From Hyphomicrobiales bacterium (GTDB taxonomy: Bacteria > Pseudomonadota > Alphaproteobacteria > Rhizobiales > Beijerinckiaceae): a DNA stretch of 64,000 bases. Below the pieces are notes generated by a model. The model did no database searches. It was not told where the DNA came from and saw nothing but the letters and a program-made list of their open reading frames with translations. Made by a program: the position numbers and the translations under genes. The DNA is taken from contig JAIXSM010000018.1 in assembly GCA_027484655.1 (NCBI GenBank), positions 62,001-126,000 on the forward strand. The letters run 5' to 3'. Shown here piece by piece: positions 9,895 to 21,496 of this stretch (position 1 is its first letter; each line of letters starts with the position of its first letter).

Positions 9895-12414
9895 TTGATG
9901 AGCGTTCCCATGGATGACATTGCGCAAGTTTCAGGCGTCGAAGGATCGCCCGCCCGCATGTTGCGCCCGGCGGGCACCGGCCAGCATGTGACAGCCGACG
10001 CCCTTCGCGCCCACATTCTCTCCAAGCTTGCATACTCCGTGGGCAAAGACCCGGCGAGCGCCCGGGATCACGACTGGCTGACCGCCGCAATACTTGCAGT
10101 GCGCGACGGCGTGATCGACGGGTGGACGCAGACCATTCGCGAGGCCAAGCGCAGCGGGCGCAAGCGCGTCTATTATCTCTCCCTCGAGTTCCTGATCGGC
10201 CGCCTGTTCAAGGACGCGCTCGGCAACATGGGACTCACGGAAACCATGCGCGAGGCGCTGGGAGGGCTTGGCGTCGATCTCGAAACGATAGCCCGGCTGG
10301 AGCCTGATGCGGCGCTGGGCAACGGCGGCCTTGGCCGTCTCGCCGCCTGCTTCATGGAAAGCATGGCGACGGTGGGCGTGTCGGGGCTGGGCTATGGCAT
10401 CCGCTACGACCATGGCCTGTTCAAGCAGCAGATCATCGACGGCTTCCAGGTGGAGCGGCCGGAAGATTGGCTCTCGTTCCGCAATCCGTGGGAGTTCCTG
10501 CGTCGCGAGATTGTGCACGAGGTTGGCTTCGGCGGCACGGTGTCCATGGCGAATGGCTGGGACGGCGCCGCGCGCCACGCATGGCAGCCGGCGGAGACCG
10601 TACTCGCGGTGGCGTACGACACGCCCGTGGTCGGCTATCGCGGCAAGATGATCAACACGCTGCGACTCTGGAGCGCGCGCTCCACAGATCCGTTGCGGCT
10701 CGACACCTTCAACTCCGGCGACCACCTTGGCGCCATGGCGGAAAGAACGCGTGCGGAAAGCATCTCGCGCGTGCTTTATCCCTCCGACGCGACGCCGGCC
10801 GGGCAGGAGTTGCGCCTGCGGCAGGAGTATTTCTTCACCTCCGCCTCGTTGCAGGATCTCATCCGTCGCCATATGCAGCGCTTCGGCGACGTGCGTTCGC
10901 TGCATGAAAAAGCGTCCATCCAGCTCAATGACACCCATCCCTCCATCGCGGTCGCCGAACTCATGCGGCTGCTGGTGGATGTCCACGCGCTGGAGTGGGA
11001 TGAGGCGTGGCGGATGACCCGCGCGGCGTGCTGCTACACCAACCACACCCTTCTGCCGGAGGCTCTGGAGACATGGCCGGTGCATCTGATGGAGCGTGTG
11101 CTCCCACGCCATCTGCAAATCATCTACGCGATCAATGCGCGTCTGCTTGAGGACGTGCGCACCTCTGGCGCGGCGGCTGATCGTGTGGCGCGCATCTCGC
11201 TTATCGATGAGAACCACGGTCGTCGCGTGCGCATGGGCAACCTCGCGTTTGTGGGGTCGCACAAGGTCAACGGCGTCTCGGCGCTGCACACGGAGTTGAT
11301 GAAGGAGACCGTGTTCCACGATCTCAACGAGTCGCTTCCGGGCCGCATCACCAACATGACGAACGGCATCACGCCCCGTCGGTGGTTCCAGCATGCGAAC
11401 CCGGGTCTCGCCAAACTCGTGCGCGATTGCGTCGGCGACGCGCCGTTCGATGATCTGGAGAAGATCAAGGGCTTTGCGCGCTTCGCTGATGATGCGGCGG
11501 TGCGCGAGCGCTTCGCTGCGGTGAAGTACGCCAACAAGGACGCGCTGGCGGAGTATGTTCACGAAACGGTGGGCGTGCGCATCGATCCGGCGGCTATGTT
11601 CGATGTGCACGTGAAGCGCATCCACGAGTACAAGCGCCAGTTGCTCAATATCATCGAGACGGTGGCGCTGTATCAGGCGATCAAGCAGAACCCCAACGGC
11701 GACTGGAAGCCGCGCGTGAAGCTGTTTGCGGGCAAGGCTGCTGCCAGCTACGTCACCGCCAAGAGCGTCATCAAGCTCATCAACGATGTCGCGCGCGTGG
11801 TGAACAACGATCCCGCCGTCCGCGACCTGCTGAAGGTGGTGTTCCTGCCCAATTTCAACGTGAGTCTTGCCGAGATCATTATACCTGCGTGCAATCTGTC
11901 CGAGCAGATTTCCACTGCCGGCATGGAGGCGTCGGGCACCGGCAACATGAAGTTCGGGCTCAATGGCGCCATCACCATTGGCACGCTGGACGGCGCCAAC
12001 GTGGAGATGCTCGAGCACGTAGGCGAGGATAACATCGTCATTTTCGGTATGACGGCGGCGGAAGTCGAGGCGCGACGCCAGTCCTGCTATCAGCCGCGGC
12101 AGGTCATCGAGAGCGATCCCATCCTCGCCGAAGCGTTGCACGCCATCGCTGCGGGCGAGTTCTCGCCTGATGATCGCGCGCGTTATCACAGCCTCGTCGA
12201 CACGCTTTACAATAGCGACTGGTTCATGGTCGCGGCGGATTTCGCCGCGTACTGGAATGCCCAGCGTTCGATTGACGGCATGTGGAGCGATCAGGCGGCG
12301 TGGAACCGTCGCGGCGTCATCAACACGGCGAACATGGGGTGGTTCTCCTCTGATCGGACCATCCGCCAGTATGCGGATGAGATCTGGCAGGTTCCGCACT
12401 GGCGCGCTGGCTGA
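9895..12414 (+). CDS. glgP: glycogen/starch/alpha-glucan phosphorylase (GT35)
   Basis: 839 aa; EPDAALGNGGLGRLAACFMES, KVNGVSALHTELMK, EASGTGNMKFGLNGAITIGTLDGANVE PLP-site motif. Confidence 0.97.
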   Translation: MMSVPMDDIAQVSGVEGSPARMLRPAGTGQHVTADALRAHILSKLAYSVGKDPASARDHDWLTAAILAVRDGVIDGWTQTIREAKRSGRKRVYYLSLEFLIGRLFKDALGNMGLTETMREALGGLGVDLETIARLEPDAALGNGGLGRLAACFMESMATVGVSGLGYGIRYDHGLFKQQIIDGFQVERPEDWLSFRNPWEFLRREIVHEVGFGGTVSMANGWDGAARHAWQPAETVLAVAYDTPVVGYRGKMINTLRLWSARSTDPLRLDTFNSGDHLGAMAERTRAESISRVLYPSDATPAGQELRLRQEYFFTSASLQDLIRRHMQRFGDVRSLHEKASIQLNDTHPSIAVAELMRLLVDVHALEWDEAWRMTRAACCYTNHTLLPEALETWPVHLMERVLPRHLQIIYAINARLLEDVRTSGAAADRVARISLIDENHGRRVRMGNLAFVGSHKVNGVSALHTELMKETVFHDLNESLPGRITNMTNGITPRRWFQHANPGLAKLVRDCVGDAPFDDLEKIKGFARFADDAAVRERFAAVKYANKDALAEYVHETVGVRIDPAAMFDVHVKRIHEYKRQLLNIIETVALYQAIKQNPNGDWKPRVKLFAGKAAASYVTAKSVIKLINDVARVVNNDPAVRDLLKVVFLPNFNVSLAEIIIPACNLSEQISTAGMEASGTGNMKFGLNGAITIGTLDGANVEMLEHVGEDNIVIFGMTAAEVEARRQSCYQPRQVIESDPILAEALHAIAAGEFSPDDRARYHSLVDTLYNSDWFMVAADFAAYWNAQRSIDGMWSDQAAWNRRGVINTANMGWFSSDRTIRQYADEIWQVPHWRAG

Positions 12415-14453
12415 TGACCGCGATTGCTACGGCGCTCGCCTCGCGGGCGCCGTCCCACATGGGCGTAAAGCTCATCGACGGCGGCGCCAGCGTCGCTGTC
12501 TTTTCCCATCACGGACAGGCTATCGACTTTTGCCTGTTTGACGAGGCCGGCGAACATGAAACCGCGCGCTGGCGCCTCGGCGGCCGCGACGGCGACGTGC
12601 ATCACGGCTTCGTTCCTGGCGTGCGCGCGGGCGGCCGCTACGGCTTGCGCGCGCATGGGCCTTTCGAGCCCACCCGTGGCCACTGGTTTGATGCAAACAA
12701 GCTGCTTGTTGATCCCTACGCCACGCGCATCGACCGGCCGTTTGCATACCGGCCGGAACTGAGCGCGCATGGCGAGCGCTCAGTCGATACGGCGGCGTTC
12801 ATGCCGCGGTGCGTGATCGAACCGCCGCCTGTGTCAGTTGAACGCGCAGCGCCCGCGCAACGGCCGCCCGGCCTCATCTACGAATTGCCTGTGCGCGCGT
12901 TCTCCATACGCAGCGAAAGCGCGGGGCCGCCCTTGCGCGGGCGTCTTTCGGCGTTGCGCGATCCGTGGGCGGTGGAGCGGCTTGTGCGCCTTGGCGTGAC
13001 GCATGTGGAACTCATGCCCATCGCCGCATGGATGGACGAACCGCACCTCGTCAAGCTCGGGCTCGCGAACGCCTGGGGCTACAATCCGGGCGCCTTCATG
13101 GCGCTGGATCCGCGCCTTGCGCCAGATGGGCTCGACGACCTGCGCAGCGTTGTCATGGCTCTGCGAGAGGCTGGCATTGCGACGCTGCTGGACGTGGTGT
13201 TCAACCACACCGCAGAGAGCGATCTTGAAGGCCCAACGCTGTCGCTGCGCGGGCTCGACAATGCGACGTACTATCTGCACCAGCGCGAGCTGCCCGGCGC
13301 ACTTGTCAACGATACAGGGTGCGGCAACACGCTGGCGTGCAACCGTCCCGCGGTCACGCGCCTTGTGATGGATACGCTGCGTTACTTTCGCGAGCGCGCT
13401 GGGGTGGATGGCTTTCGCTTCGATCTCGCCGTCTCGCTGGGGCGCGGCGAGGAGGGTTTTGACGCCAACGGTCCGCTGCTGTCGGCGATGCGGCAGGATC
13501 CCGTCCTGCGCGATGCGCTGCTGATCGCCGAGCCGTGGGACATCGGCCCCGGCGGCTATCAGATGGGCCGCTTTCCGTCGCCTTTCCTTGAATGGAACGA
13601 CAGATACCGCGACGACGTGCGGCGCTTCTGGCGCGGCGAGTTCGGGGCCGTGGGCGCGTTGGCCACACGCATCGCTGGCTCGCGGGACATCTTCGGCCAC
13701 GGGCGGCGCCCGCCGTCAGCGAGCATCAACTTTGTTGCGGCCCATGACGGGTTTTGCCTGCGCGATCTTGTCTCGTATTCCCACAAGCATAACGAGGCGA
13801 ACGGCGAGGAGAACCGCGACGGCGCCTCTGTCAATCACTCATGGAACTTCGGCGTGGAGGGCGCGGCGTCCGCCGAGATTGAGGCGGCGCGCACGCGCGA
13901 TGTGCGGGCATTGCTCGCCACGCTGATGCTGTCGCTGGGCACGCCCATGCTCACCGCCGGCGACGAGTTCGGCCGCACGCAGCGGGGCAACAACAACGCC
14001 TACTGTCAGGATAATGAAATCACGTGGCTCGACTGGGCCGCGGCCGACGAGGGGCTCGCCGCGTTCGTCGCGGCGCTCACGCGCCTGCGCGCACGCTTGT
14101 TCTTGTACCGGCAGGACGCGTGGCTCGAACCTGCGACCGCCCATTGGCTGCGGCTCGACGGCACGCCAAAGCAGGATGGCGACTGGGTCGATGGCGACGT
14201 CGTGATCCTGATGACAACGGCGGGAGAGGCCGCAGCGGCGCAACAGGCGCTGTTCGCGTTCAACCGCAGTCATGAGCGCAAGCGTTTCGTGCTGCCGGCG
14301 CCTCCGGCTGGCAAGCGCTGGGTGATGGCGCTCGACACGGCGAACGCGCAGTGTCATGACGCCGCGCCTCCCCATGACCACTGCCTGCCGGCGCGAAGCG
14401 TGCTCGTGTTTCTCGCCAGCGAAGCAGGTGCGGGCGGGACAAAGCCTGACTGA
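12414..14453 (+). CDS. glgX: glycogen debranching enzyme (GH13)
   Basis: Start overlaps the glgP stop; GYNPGAFMALDPR, GVDGFRFDLAV, LIAEPWDIGPGGYQMGRFP, FVAAHDGFCLRDLVSY, GDEFGRTQRGNNNAYCQDNE. Confidence 0.95.
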   Translation: MTAIATALASRAPSHMGVKLIDGGASVAVFSHHGQAIDFCLFDEAGEHETARWRLGGRDGDVHHGFVPGVRAGGRYGLRAHGPFEPTRGHWFDANKLLVDPYATRIDRPFAYRPELSAHGERSVDTAAFMPRCVIEPPPVSVERAAPAQRPPGLIYELPVRAFSIRSESAGPPLRGRLSALRDPWAVERLVRLGVTHVELMPIAAWMDEPHLVKLGLANAWGYNPGAFMALDPRLAPDGLDDLRSVVMALREAGIATLLDVVFNHTAESDLEGPTLSLRGLDNATYYLHQRELPGALVNDTGCGNTLACNRPAVTRLVMDTLRYFRERAGVDGFRFDLAVSLGRGEEGFDANGPLLSAMRQDPVLRDALLIAEPWDIGPGGYQMGRFPSPFLEWNDRYRDDVRRFWRGEFGAVGALATRIAGSRDIFGHGRRPPSASINFVAAHDGFCLRDLVSYSHKHNEANGEENRDGASVNHSWNFGVEGAASAEIEAARTRDVRALLATLMLSLGTPMLTAGDEFGRTQRGNNNAYCQDNEITWLDWAAADEGLAAFVAALTRLRARLFLYRQDAWLEPATAHWLRLDGTPKQDGDWVDGDVVILMTTAGEAAAAQQALFAFNRSHERKRFVLPAPPAGKRWVMALDTANAQCHDAAPPHDHCLPARSVLVFLASEAGAGGTKPD

Positions 14454-14548
14454 AGCGATATGTCCGCACGCGCATCGCGTTTGCATTCACGCCTCCCACC
14501 GATCTTTGCTTCGCTCCGATTGGTTTGCGCAGCAGGAAGGATAGCCGC

Positions 14549-14806
14549 ATGAGCATCATCTGGACCATCATCATCGGCTTCGTTGCAGGCGCGATCGCAA
14601 AACTTATCACGCCCGGTCGCAATGAGCCGTCCGGCTTCATCATGACCACGCTGCTTGGGGTCGCCGGCGCTTTTTTCATGACCTTTGTCGGTCAGTCGCT
14701 TGGTTGGTACCGGGAAGACGAGCGCGCCGGCCTCATCGGCGCCGTCGCCGGCGCGGTGATCGTGCTTGTGATCTGGGGGGCGTTCCAGCGGCGTTCGCGC
14801 GGATAG
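14549..14806 (+). CDS. GlsB/YeaQ/YmgE family stress response membrane protein
   Basis: MSIIWTIIIGFVAGAIAKLITPGRNEPSGFIMTTLLGVAGAF... Confidence 0.88.
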   Translation: MSIIWTIIIGFVAGAIAKLITPGRNEPSGFIMTTLLGVAGAFFMTFVGQSLGWYREDERAGLIGAVAGAVIVLVIWGAFQRRSRG

Positions 14807-14830
14807 GCGGCTGTCCGCCGCAGCGGGGCG

Positions 14831-15580
14831 CTATCCGGTCGTACGCTCCCAGCCGTCCAGTCCGAGCCGTTCCTGGGGCAGGAACCGGGCCTTGTAGGCC
14901 ATCTTGCGCGACCCTTCGACCCAGTATCCCAGATACAGATACTGAAGGCCCATTTTCCGGGCGCGGCGGATATGGTCGAGAATCATGAACGTGCCCAGTG
15001 AGCGATCCTGCTCGTCGGGATCATAGAACGAGTAGACCATCGACAGGCCGTCAGCGAGCACGTCGGTGAGGCAGAGCGCGTAGAGTTTACGCGCGCCTTG
15101 TCCATTGAGCGCGGCGCCCTCACTGCGCCGCCGGTACTCCACCGCGCGCGTCTCCACGTGGGTGTCCTCGATCATCATCGTGTAGTCGAGGACGTTCATG
15201 TCGGCCATGCCGCCGTCGAAGTGGCGCGTGTCGAGGTAATAGCGAAACAGCGAATATTGCTCGGAGGTCGGGCGCGCGGGCAGCGCCTCGCCAACGAGAT
15301 CTTCGTTCGCCTCAAGGACGCGGCGCATGTTGCGGCTGAATTCGAACTCGTTCACGAGCACGCGCACGGAGACGCAGGCGCGGCAATCCTCGCAGGCTGG
15401 CCTGTAGGCGATGGTTTGCGAGCGGCGGAAGCCGCTTTCGGTCAGCGTGTTGTTGAGCGCGACCGCGCGGCGGCCCACCAGATGCGTGAAAACCTTCCGC
15501 TCCTCGCGACCGGGCAGGTAGGGGCAGGGCGACGGCGAGGTGAGGTAGAACTGCGGAGCGTCGCGGGGTTCGCTTGTCAC
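14831..15580 (-). CDS. bpt: aspartate/glutamate leucyltransferase (arginyltransferase family)
   Basis: [81 protein letters not shown]. Confidence 0.92.
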   Translation of the reverse strand: MTSEPRDAPQFYLTSPSPCPYLPGREERKVFTHLVGRRAVALNNTLTESGFRRSQTIAYRPACEDCRACVSVRVLVNEFEFSRNMRRVLEANEDLVGEALPARPTSEQYSLFRYYLDTRHFDGGMADMNVLDYTMMIEDTHVETRAVEYRRRSEGAALNGQGARKLYALCLTDVLADGLSMVYSFYDPDEQDRSLGTFMILDHIRRARKMGLQYLYLGYWVEGSRKMAYKARFLPQERLGLDGWERTTG

Positions 15581-15664
15581 GCGTCACATCTCCGGGCGAA
15601 AGCGAGGGCTGGACCTTTCATCGTCATGGAAGGTTAGCACCCCCGCTTGCGTCCCGAAAGCGCA

Positions 15665-16201
15665 TCAAGAGGCGCGCCGCGTTACGACCATGCTCGCCAG
15701 AATATCGTGCAGGCAGCGCTTGTTGCGCGCGAACAGCGAGACGACCAGAACAATCGGCGTCAGGAACGTCCAGCACAGATAGAACAGCACGGCGTGCACG
15801 GCCGCGTAGATGAACGGCACGCGGTATCCGTCCGTCAGTCGAACTTCCAGATCCATCAGGCGCATGCCCGGCGTTCCGCGCGAGGGGCCGGATATGGTGA
15901 GGCCGTTGTAGAAAAGCGCGACGACCGGGAAAAGCGGCGGGATGAGCAGCCACGCCAGCCCGAACGTGAGCACGCCGAGAATGGAGAGGAACACGAAAGC
16001 GACGCCCACGATGAGCGTGATGAGCACCAGATCCACGAGGATTGCGAGAATCCGGCGCGTGCGCACGCCATCAAGCGCCCGGGGCGGCAGGTCCGTCATG
16101 GGTCCGTGATGGTGGTCTTGGGCGTGGGAGGGAACGGTCATGCTGGCTCCTGCGCGGCTGTGCGCCAGCAGTAATGTGGGCGCCGACTGCGTCGAAGGCA
16201 A
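15665..16201 (-). CDS. RDD family membrane protein
   Basis: PRALDGVRTRRILAILVDLVLITLIVG... RGTPGMRLMDLEVRLTDG; start may be the internal Met near 16141. Confidence 0.85.
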   Translation of the reverse strand: MPSTQSAPTLLLAHSRAGASMTVPSHAQDHHHGPMTDLPPRALDGVRTRRILAILVDLVLITLIVGVAFVFLSILGVLTFGLAWLLIPPLFPVVALFYNGLTISGPSRGTPGMRLMDLEVRLTDGYRVPFIYAAVHAVLFYLCWTFLTPIVLVVSLFARNKRCLHDILASMVVTRRAS

Positions 16202-16281
16202 GGAAGATGGTTGCGGCGTTTCGTTTGCCTCATGTTGTGATCGTCACCACATTGAGGGGGCTCGTTCGTGAAGGAGTCGCC

Positions 16282-17397
16282 ATGCCGTGGTCTTTAACGG
16301 TCGGTCGTATCGCGGGAACGGCGGTGCGCATCCACGTCACGTTCCTGTTGCTGCTGGCGTGGATCGGCTACGCGGCCTGGCGGTCGGGGGGCTCTGACGC
16401 GGCGGTGAGCGGCGTCGCCTTCATGGTGCTGCTGTTTGCGTGCGTTCTTGCTCACGAGTTCGGTCATATCCTCATGGCGCGGCGCTTTGGAATTCCCACG
16501 CCCGAGGTGACGCTTTTGCCCATCGGCGGCGTCGCGATGCTGGAGCGGATGCCCGACAAGCCCCGGGAGCAACTGCTTGTCGCGCTCGCCGGTCCTGCGG
16601 TGAACGTGGTCATTGCGGCTGTGCTCATCCTCATCCTTCTCGCCGGTTCGACGACATCGGAGGTCGCCCATGGCTTCAGCCGGGTCGAGGATCCAAGCGT
16701 GAGCCTTCTCGGGCGGCTCGCGGCGGCCAATATCGTGCTGGTGCTGTTTAATCTGGCGCCCGCGTTTCCCATGGACGGCGGCCGCATTCTCAATGCGCTC
16801 CTCGCCGTGCGCATGGATAGCGGCAAGGCGCTGCTCATCGCCGCCCGCGTTGGGCAGGCGATGGCCTTCGTGTTTGGATTCCTTGGATTGGCCGTCGGCA
16901 ACCCCTTGCTGATGCTCGTTGCGGTCTTCGTTTACGTCTCTGCTGCGGCGGAGGCGCAGGCGTCGAGCGTTGAGGGTTTGACGACAGGGTTGAGCGTGGC
17001 GGACGCCATGGAAACCCGTTTCGCGGTGATTCCGGTCGAGGCCACGCTGGGCGAGGCGGTCAACGTACTGCTGGCGACGCCCCAGTATGAGTTTCCCGTG
17101 GTGGATGCGTTTGGCAAACCCGTGGGCCTGCTCACGCGCGACGGGCTCATCGTGGCGTTGCGCGCGAGCGGGCCGGACGCGTCGGTGACAGACGCGCTGC
17201 TGACCGCGGCGCCGTCTGTGCGGCTGCGCGACAAGCTTGATTTCGGCATCCGCGAGATGAACCGGCTGGGCGCGCCCGCCATCAGCGTGGTGGACGGGGA
17301 GGGCGCCCTTGTGGGCCTGCTGACGATGCAGAACGTCGGCGAAATGCTGATGATTCGCGCGGCGCGGCCGGACTGGCGGTTTCATCGACTGAATTAA
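16282..17397 (+). CDS. site-2 protease family (M50, SpoIVFB-like) with C-terminal CBS domains
   Basis: MPWSLTVGRIAGTAVRIHVTFLLLLAW; HEFGH zinc motif; NLAPAFPMDGGRIL; CBS-like repeats. Confidence 0.92.
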   Translation: MPWSLTVGRIAGTAVRIHVTFLLLLAWIGYAAWRSGGSDAAVSGVAFMVLLFACVLAHEFGHILMARRFGIPTPEVTLLPIGGVAMLERMPDKPREQLLVALAGPAVNVVIAAVLILILLAGSTTSEVAHGFSRVEDPSVSLLGRLAAANIVLVLFNLAPAFPMDGGRILNALLAVRMDSGKALLIAARVGQAMAFVFGFLGLAVGNPLLMLVAVFVYVSAAAEAQASSVEGLTTGLSVADAMETRFAVIPVEATLGEAVNVLLATPQYEFPVVDAFGKPVGLLTRDGLIVALRASGPDASVTDALLTAAPSVRLRDKLDFGIREMNRLGAPAISVVDGEGALVGLLTMQNVGEMLMIRAARPDWRFHRLN

Positions 17398-17399
17398 GC

Positions 17400-17636
17400 C
17401 CAACCGCCTCCGGGGTGCGGGGGCGCAAGCGCATTAAGCGGCTTGTAAGCCGCCAAAACATAGGCTGAGCCTTGTTGAGGCCCCATCCTGGCGCCCTTCG
17501 GGCGGGTAGGCTTATGAGGCTCTCATCGGAGCGTTTTTGGGTTGCGTCCTCACGGTTGGCGGGGTCGCCCGGAACGACTCGCTGCGCAAGCCGTACGAGC
17601 GACCGCCGGTCAACTGGGGGCAACTGACCGAACGCC
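17400..17636. ncRNA. candidate structured RNA region between convergent genes (strand undetermined)
   Basis: Nested complementary segments: CCAACCG(17400-17406)/CGGTTGG(17553-17559); CCAAAAC(17453-17459)/GTTTTTGG(17533-17540); GAGCCT(17467-17472)/AGGCTC(17517-17522); hairpin GCGGCTTGTAAGCCGC; GGTCGC(17563-17568)/GCGACC(17599-17604); GGTCA..TGACC(17608-17629). Confidence 0.4.
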
Positions 17637-17637
17637 G

Positions 17638-19325
<1,688 letters not shown>

Positions 19326-19410
19326 GTGTTGCTTAAACTCGCTTTTATCTGCGGCCGCTAGATTGACCCCATCACACGGCCGCAGAGCCGGATCGAAACG
19401 GGGTTGAGCG

Positions 19411-19923
19411 ATGAACACGGCAACGAAGATGACTGTCTCGGGTGAGCGCACGCAGCGGCTGGATGTGGTTCGTCCGGTTTACCTGGAAGCCCTGACACTG
19501 GTTGAGCGGCTGCACCGCCGCCTGCTGGATGTCATCAAGGACGAGTTCGACCGCCGCGGCGGCGGCGACATCAACGCCGTGCAGGCGCTGTTGCTCTACA
19601 ATATCGCTGACAGCGAGCTGACCGCCGGCGAGCTGCGCACCCGCGGCTACTATCTCGGCTCCAACGTTTCCTACAACGTGAAGAAGCTGGTGGAGATGGG
19701 CTACCTGCACCACGCCCGCTCGCGGGTCGACCGTCGCGCGGTCCGCATCAGCCTCACGGCCAAGGGCAAGGCCATTCACGACATGGTGGCGAGCGTCTAC
19801 GAGAAGCACGTCGCGACGGTCGAGCAGATCGGCGGCATCGCCAGCGAGGAGTTCGAGAAGGTCAATCAGGCGCTCACCCGCCTCGAGCGCTTCTGGACCG
19901 ACCAGATCCGCTACAAGCTGTGA
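19411..19923 (+). CDS. ldtR: MarR/winged-helix transcriptional regulator LdtR
   Basis: RLHRRLLDVIKDEFDRRGGGDINAVQALLLYNIADSELTAGELRTRGYYLGSNVSYNVKKLVEMGYL; adjacent L,D-transpeptidase gene. Confidence 0.9.
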   Translation: MNTATKMTVSGERTQRLDVVRPVYLEALTLVERLHRRLLDVIKDEFDRRGGGDINAVQALLLYNIADSELTAGELRTRGYYLGSNVSYNVKKLVEMGYLHHARSRVDRRAVRISLTAKGKAIHDMVASVYEKHVATVEQIGGIASEEFEKVNQALTRLERFWTDQIRYKL

Positions 19924-19962
19924 GCTGGAAGAGCCGACCGGCTCGCCGCCAGTGTTGCAAAA

Positions 19963-19984
19963 GGGGCGCAGTGCGCCCCTTTTT
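19963..19984 (+). terminator. Rho-independent terminator of ldtR
   Basis: GGGGCGC-AGT-GCGCCCC followed by TTTTT, 40 bp after ldtR stop. Confidence 0.85.
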
Positions 19985-20206
19985 CGCGTTTGCGGGGGGC
20001 GCTTCGGGGGCGAGCGTGGCAGCGCCACAAATTGGCCGGACTGTTCGTTCTCTCTTAACCGCAATCATGGTAGGTCGATCTACGGCTCGTTAACCATGGC
20101 GCCCTGCGCGCCGGCGACCCGCGGTGGATCGATTGCCGTTGCGGCGCCTCGCAGGCGCCAGGTGATGCGTTCTCTTAGGCGCTTGGACAACTGACTGGAG
20201 CAAGTC

Positions 20207-21496
20207 GTGCACGATTTTTCGAAGCCTGTTTCCCGAAGGACGTTCGCCCGCGGTCTCGCGTTGGGGTTCGGCGGGATTGCGGCCGCCCCCGCGCTGGCGT
20301 CCGACGGCTTCTTCGGCGCTCAGGCCGAGTGGACGCCGCGGTTCGACGGTGATGGCCGTTTGCGGGTTCCCCGCGCCCTGACGCCGCTGCTGTCGCCGAT
20401 GACCGTTCAGTCGACCGAGATGGCGATCACCGAATACCGCCGCATGGCGGCCGACGGCGGCTGGCGTGACGTGCCTTCGGCTCAGACGCTGCGCCTCGGC
20501 GTCCGCAGCCCCGCAGTCAGCGCGCTGCGCCAGCGGCTGATGTACACCGGCGACCTCGACGCCGGGGCGGGCGCCTCGCAGATCTTCGATTCGTTCGTTG
20601 AAGCCGGCGTTCGCCGCTTCCAGACGCGGCACGGCCTCAACGCAACGGGCATCGTCGCCAATCAGACGTTCGCGGCCCTCAACGTGCCCGTGCAGGAGCG
20701 CTTGCGTCAGCTTGAACTCAACCTCGTCCGCCTGCGCGCCTTTTCCGGCAACCTTGGCCACCGCCATGTGACGATGAACATCCCGGCGGCGGCGATTGAG
20801 ACCGTCGAGGGCGGGCAGATTGTCACCCACCACACGGCGGGCGTCGGCAAGATCGACCGGCAGTCGCCGGTGATGCAGGCCCGCGCGCTCGCGGTGAACT
20901 TCAATCCGTTCTGGACCGTGCCGGCGTCGATCATCCGCCGGGATCTGATCCCCAAGATGCAGCAGGATCCGAACTACCTGACCGACAACCGGATCCGGAT
21001 CTACACCCGGTCCGGTCAGGAGATCGCCCCCAGCGCTGTGAACTGGAATTCCATGGAGGCGACGAACTACATGTTCCGCCAGGATCCGGGCGGCGATGTG
21101 AACTCGCTCGGGTTCGTGCGCATCGACATCGCCAATCCCCATGGCGTCTACATGCACGACACGCCCGCCAAGGGCATCTTTGGCGATGATTACCGCTTCG
21201 TGTCGTCCGGCTGCGTGCGCGTCCAGAACGTGCGCGATTTCGTGAACTGGTTGCTGAAGGACAACGGCGGCTGGGATCGCGACCGCATCGACGAAGTGAT
21301 TCGCAGCGGACAGCGCCTCGACGTGCGCCTCCAGCCTGCGGTGAATGTCTACTGGGTCTATGTCACCGCGTGGGCTGCGGACAATCTCGTCCAGTTCCGC
21401 GACGACATCTACCGTCGCGACGGGTTCAGCGCCGGGGCGGTGGCTGCTGCAAGCACCGGCGCGGCCGACGACGACCTGCTGCCGCCGCTGCGCTGA
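20207..21496 (+). CDS. L,D-transpeptidase (YkuD) with peptidoglycan-binding domain and Tat-like signal; GTG start
   Basis: SRRTFARGLALGFGG leader; peptidoglycan-binding-like repeat; HDTPAKGIFGDDYRFVSSGCVRVQNVRDF catalytic motif. Confidence 0.92.
   Translation: MHDFSKPVSRRTFARGLALGFGGIAAAPALASDGFFGAQAEWTPRFDGDGRLRVPRALTPLLSPMTVQSTEMAITEYRRMAADGGWRDVPSAQTLRLGVRSPAVSALRQRLMYTGDLDAGAGASQIFDSFVEAGVRRFQTRHGLNATGIVANQTFAALNVPVQERLRQLELNLVRLRAFSGNLGHRHVTMNIPAAAIETVEGGQIVTHHTAGVGKIDRQSPVMQARALAVNFNPFWTVPASIIRRDLIPKMQQDPNYLTDNRIRIYTRSGQEIAPSAVNWNSMEATNYMFRQDPGGDVNSLGFVRIDIANPHGVYMHDTPAKGIFGDDYRFVSSGCVRVQNVRDFVNWLLKDNGGWDRDRIDEVIRSGQRLDVRLQPAVNVYWVYVTAWAADNLVQFRDDIYRRDGFSAGAVAAASTGAADDDLLPPLR

Noticed and set aside
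9931-12399. 822-aa minus-strand ORF
   Set aside because: Exactly antisense to glgP, composition of a GC-driven spurious frame, no recognisable domain.
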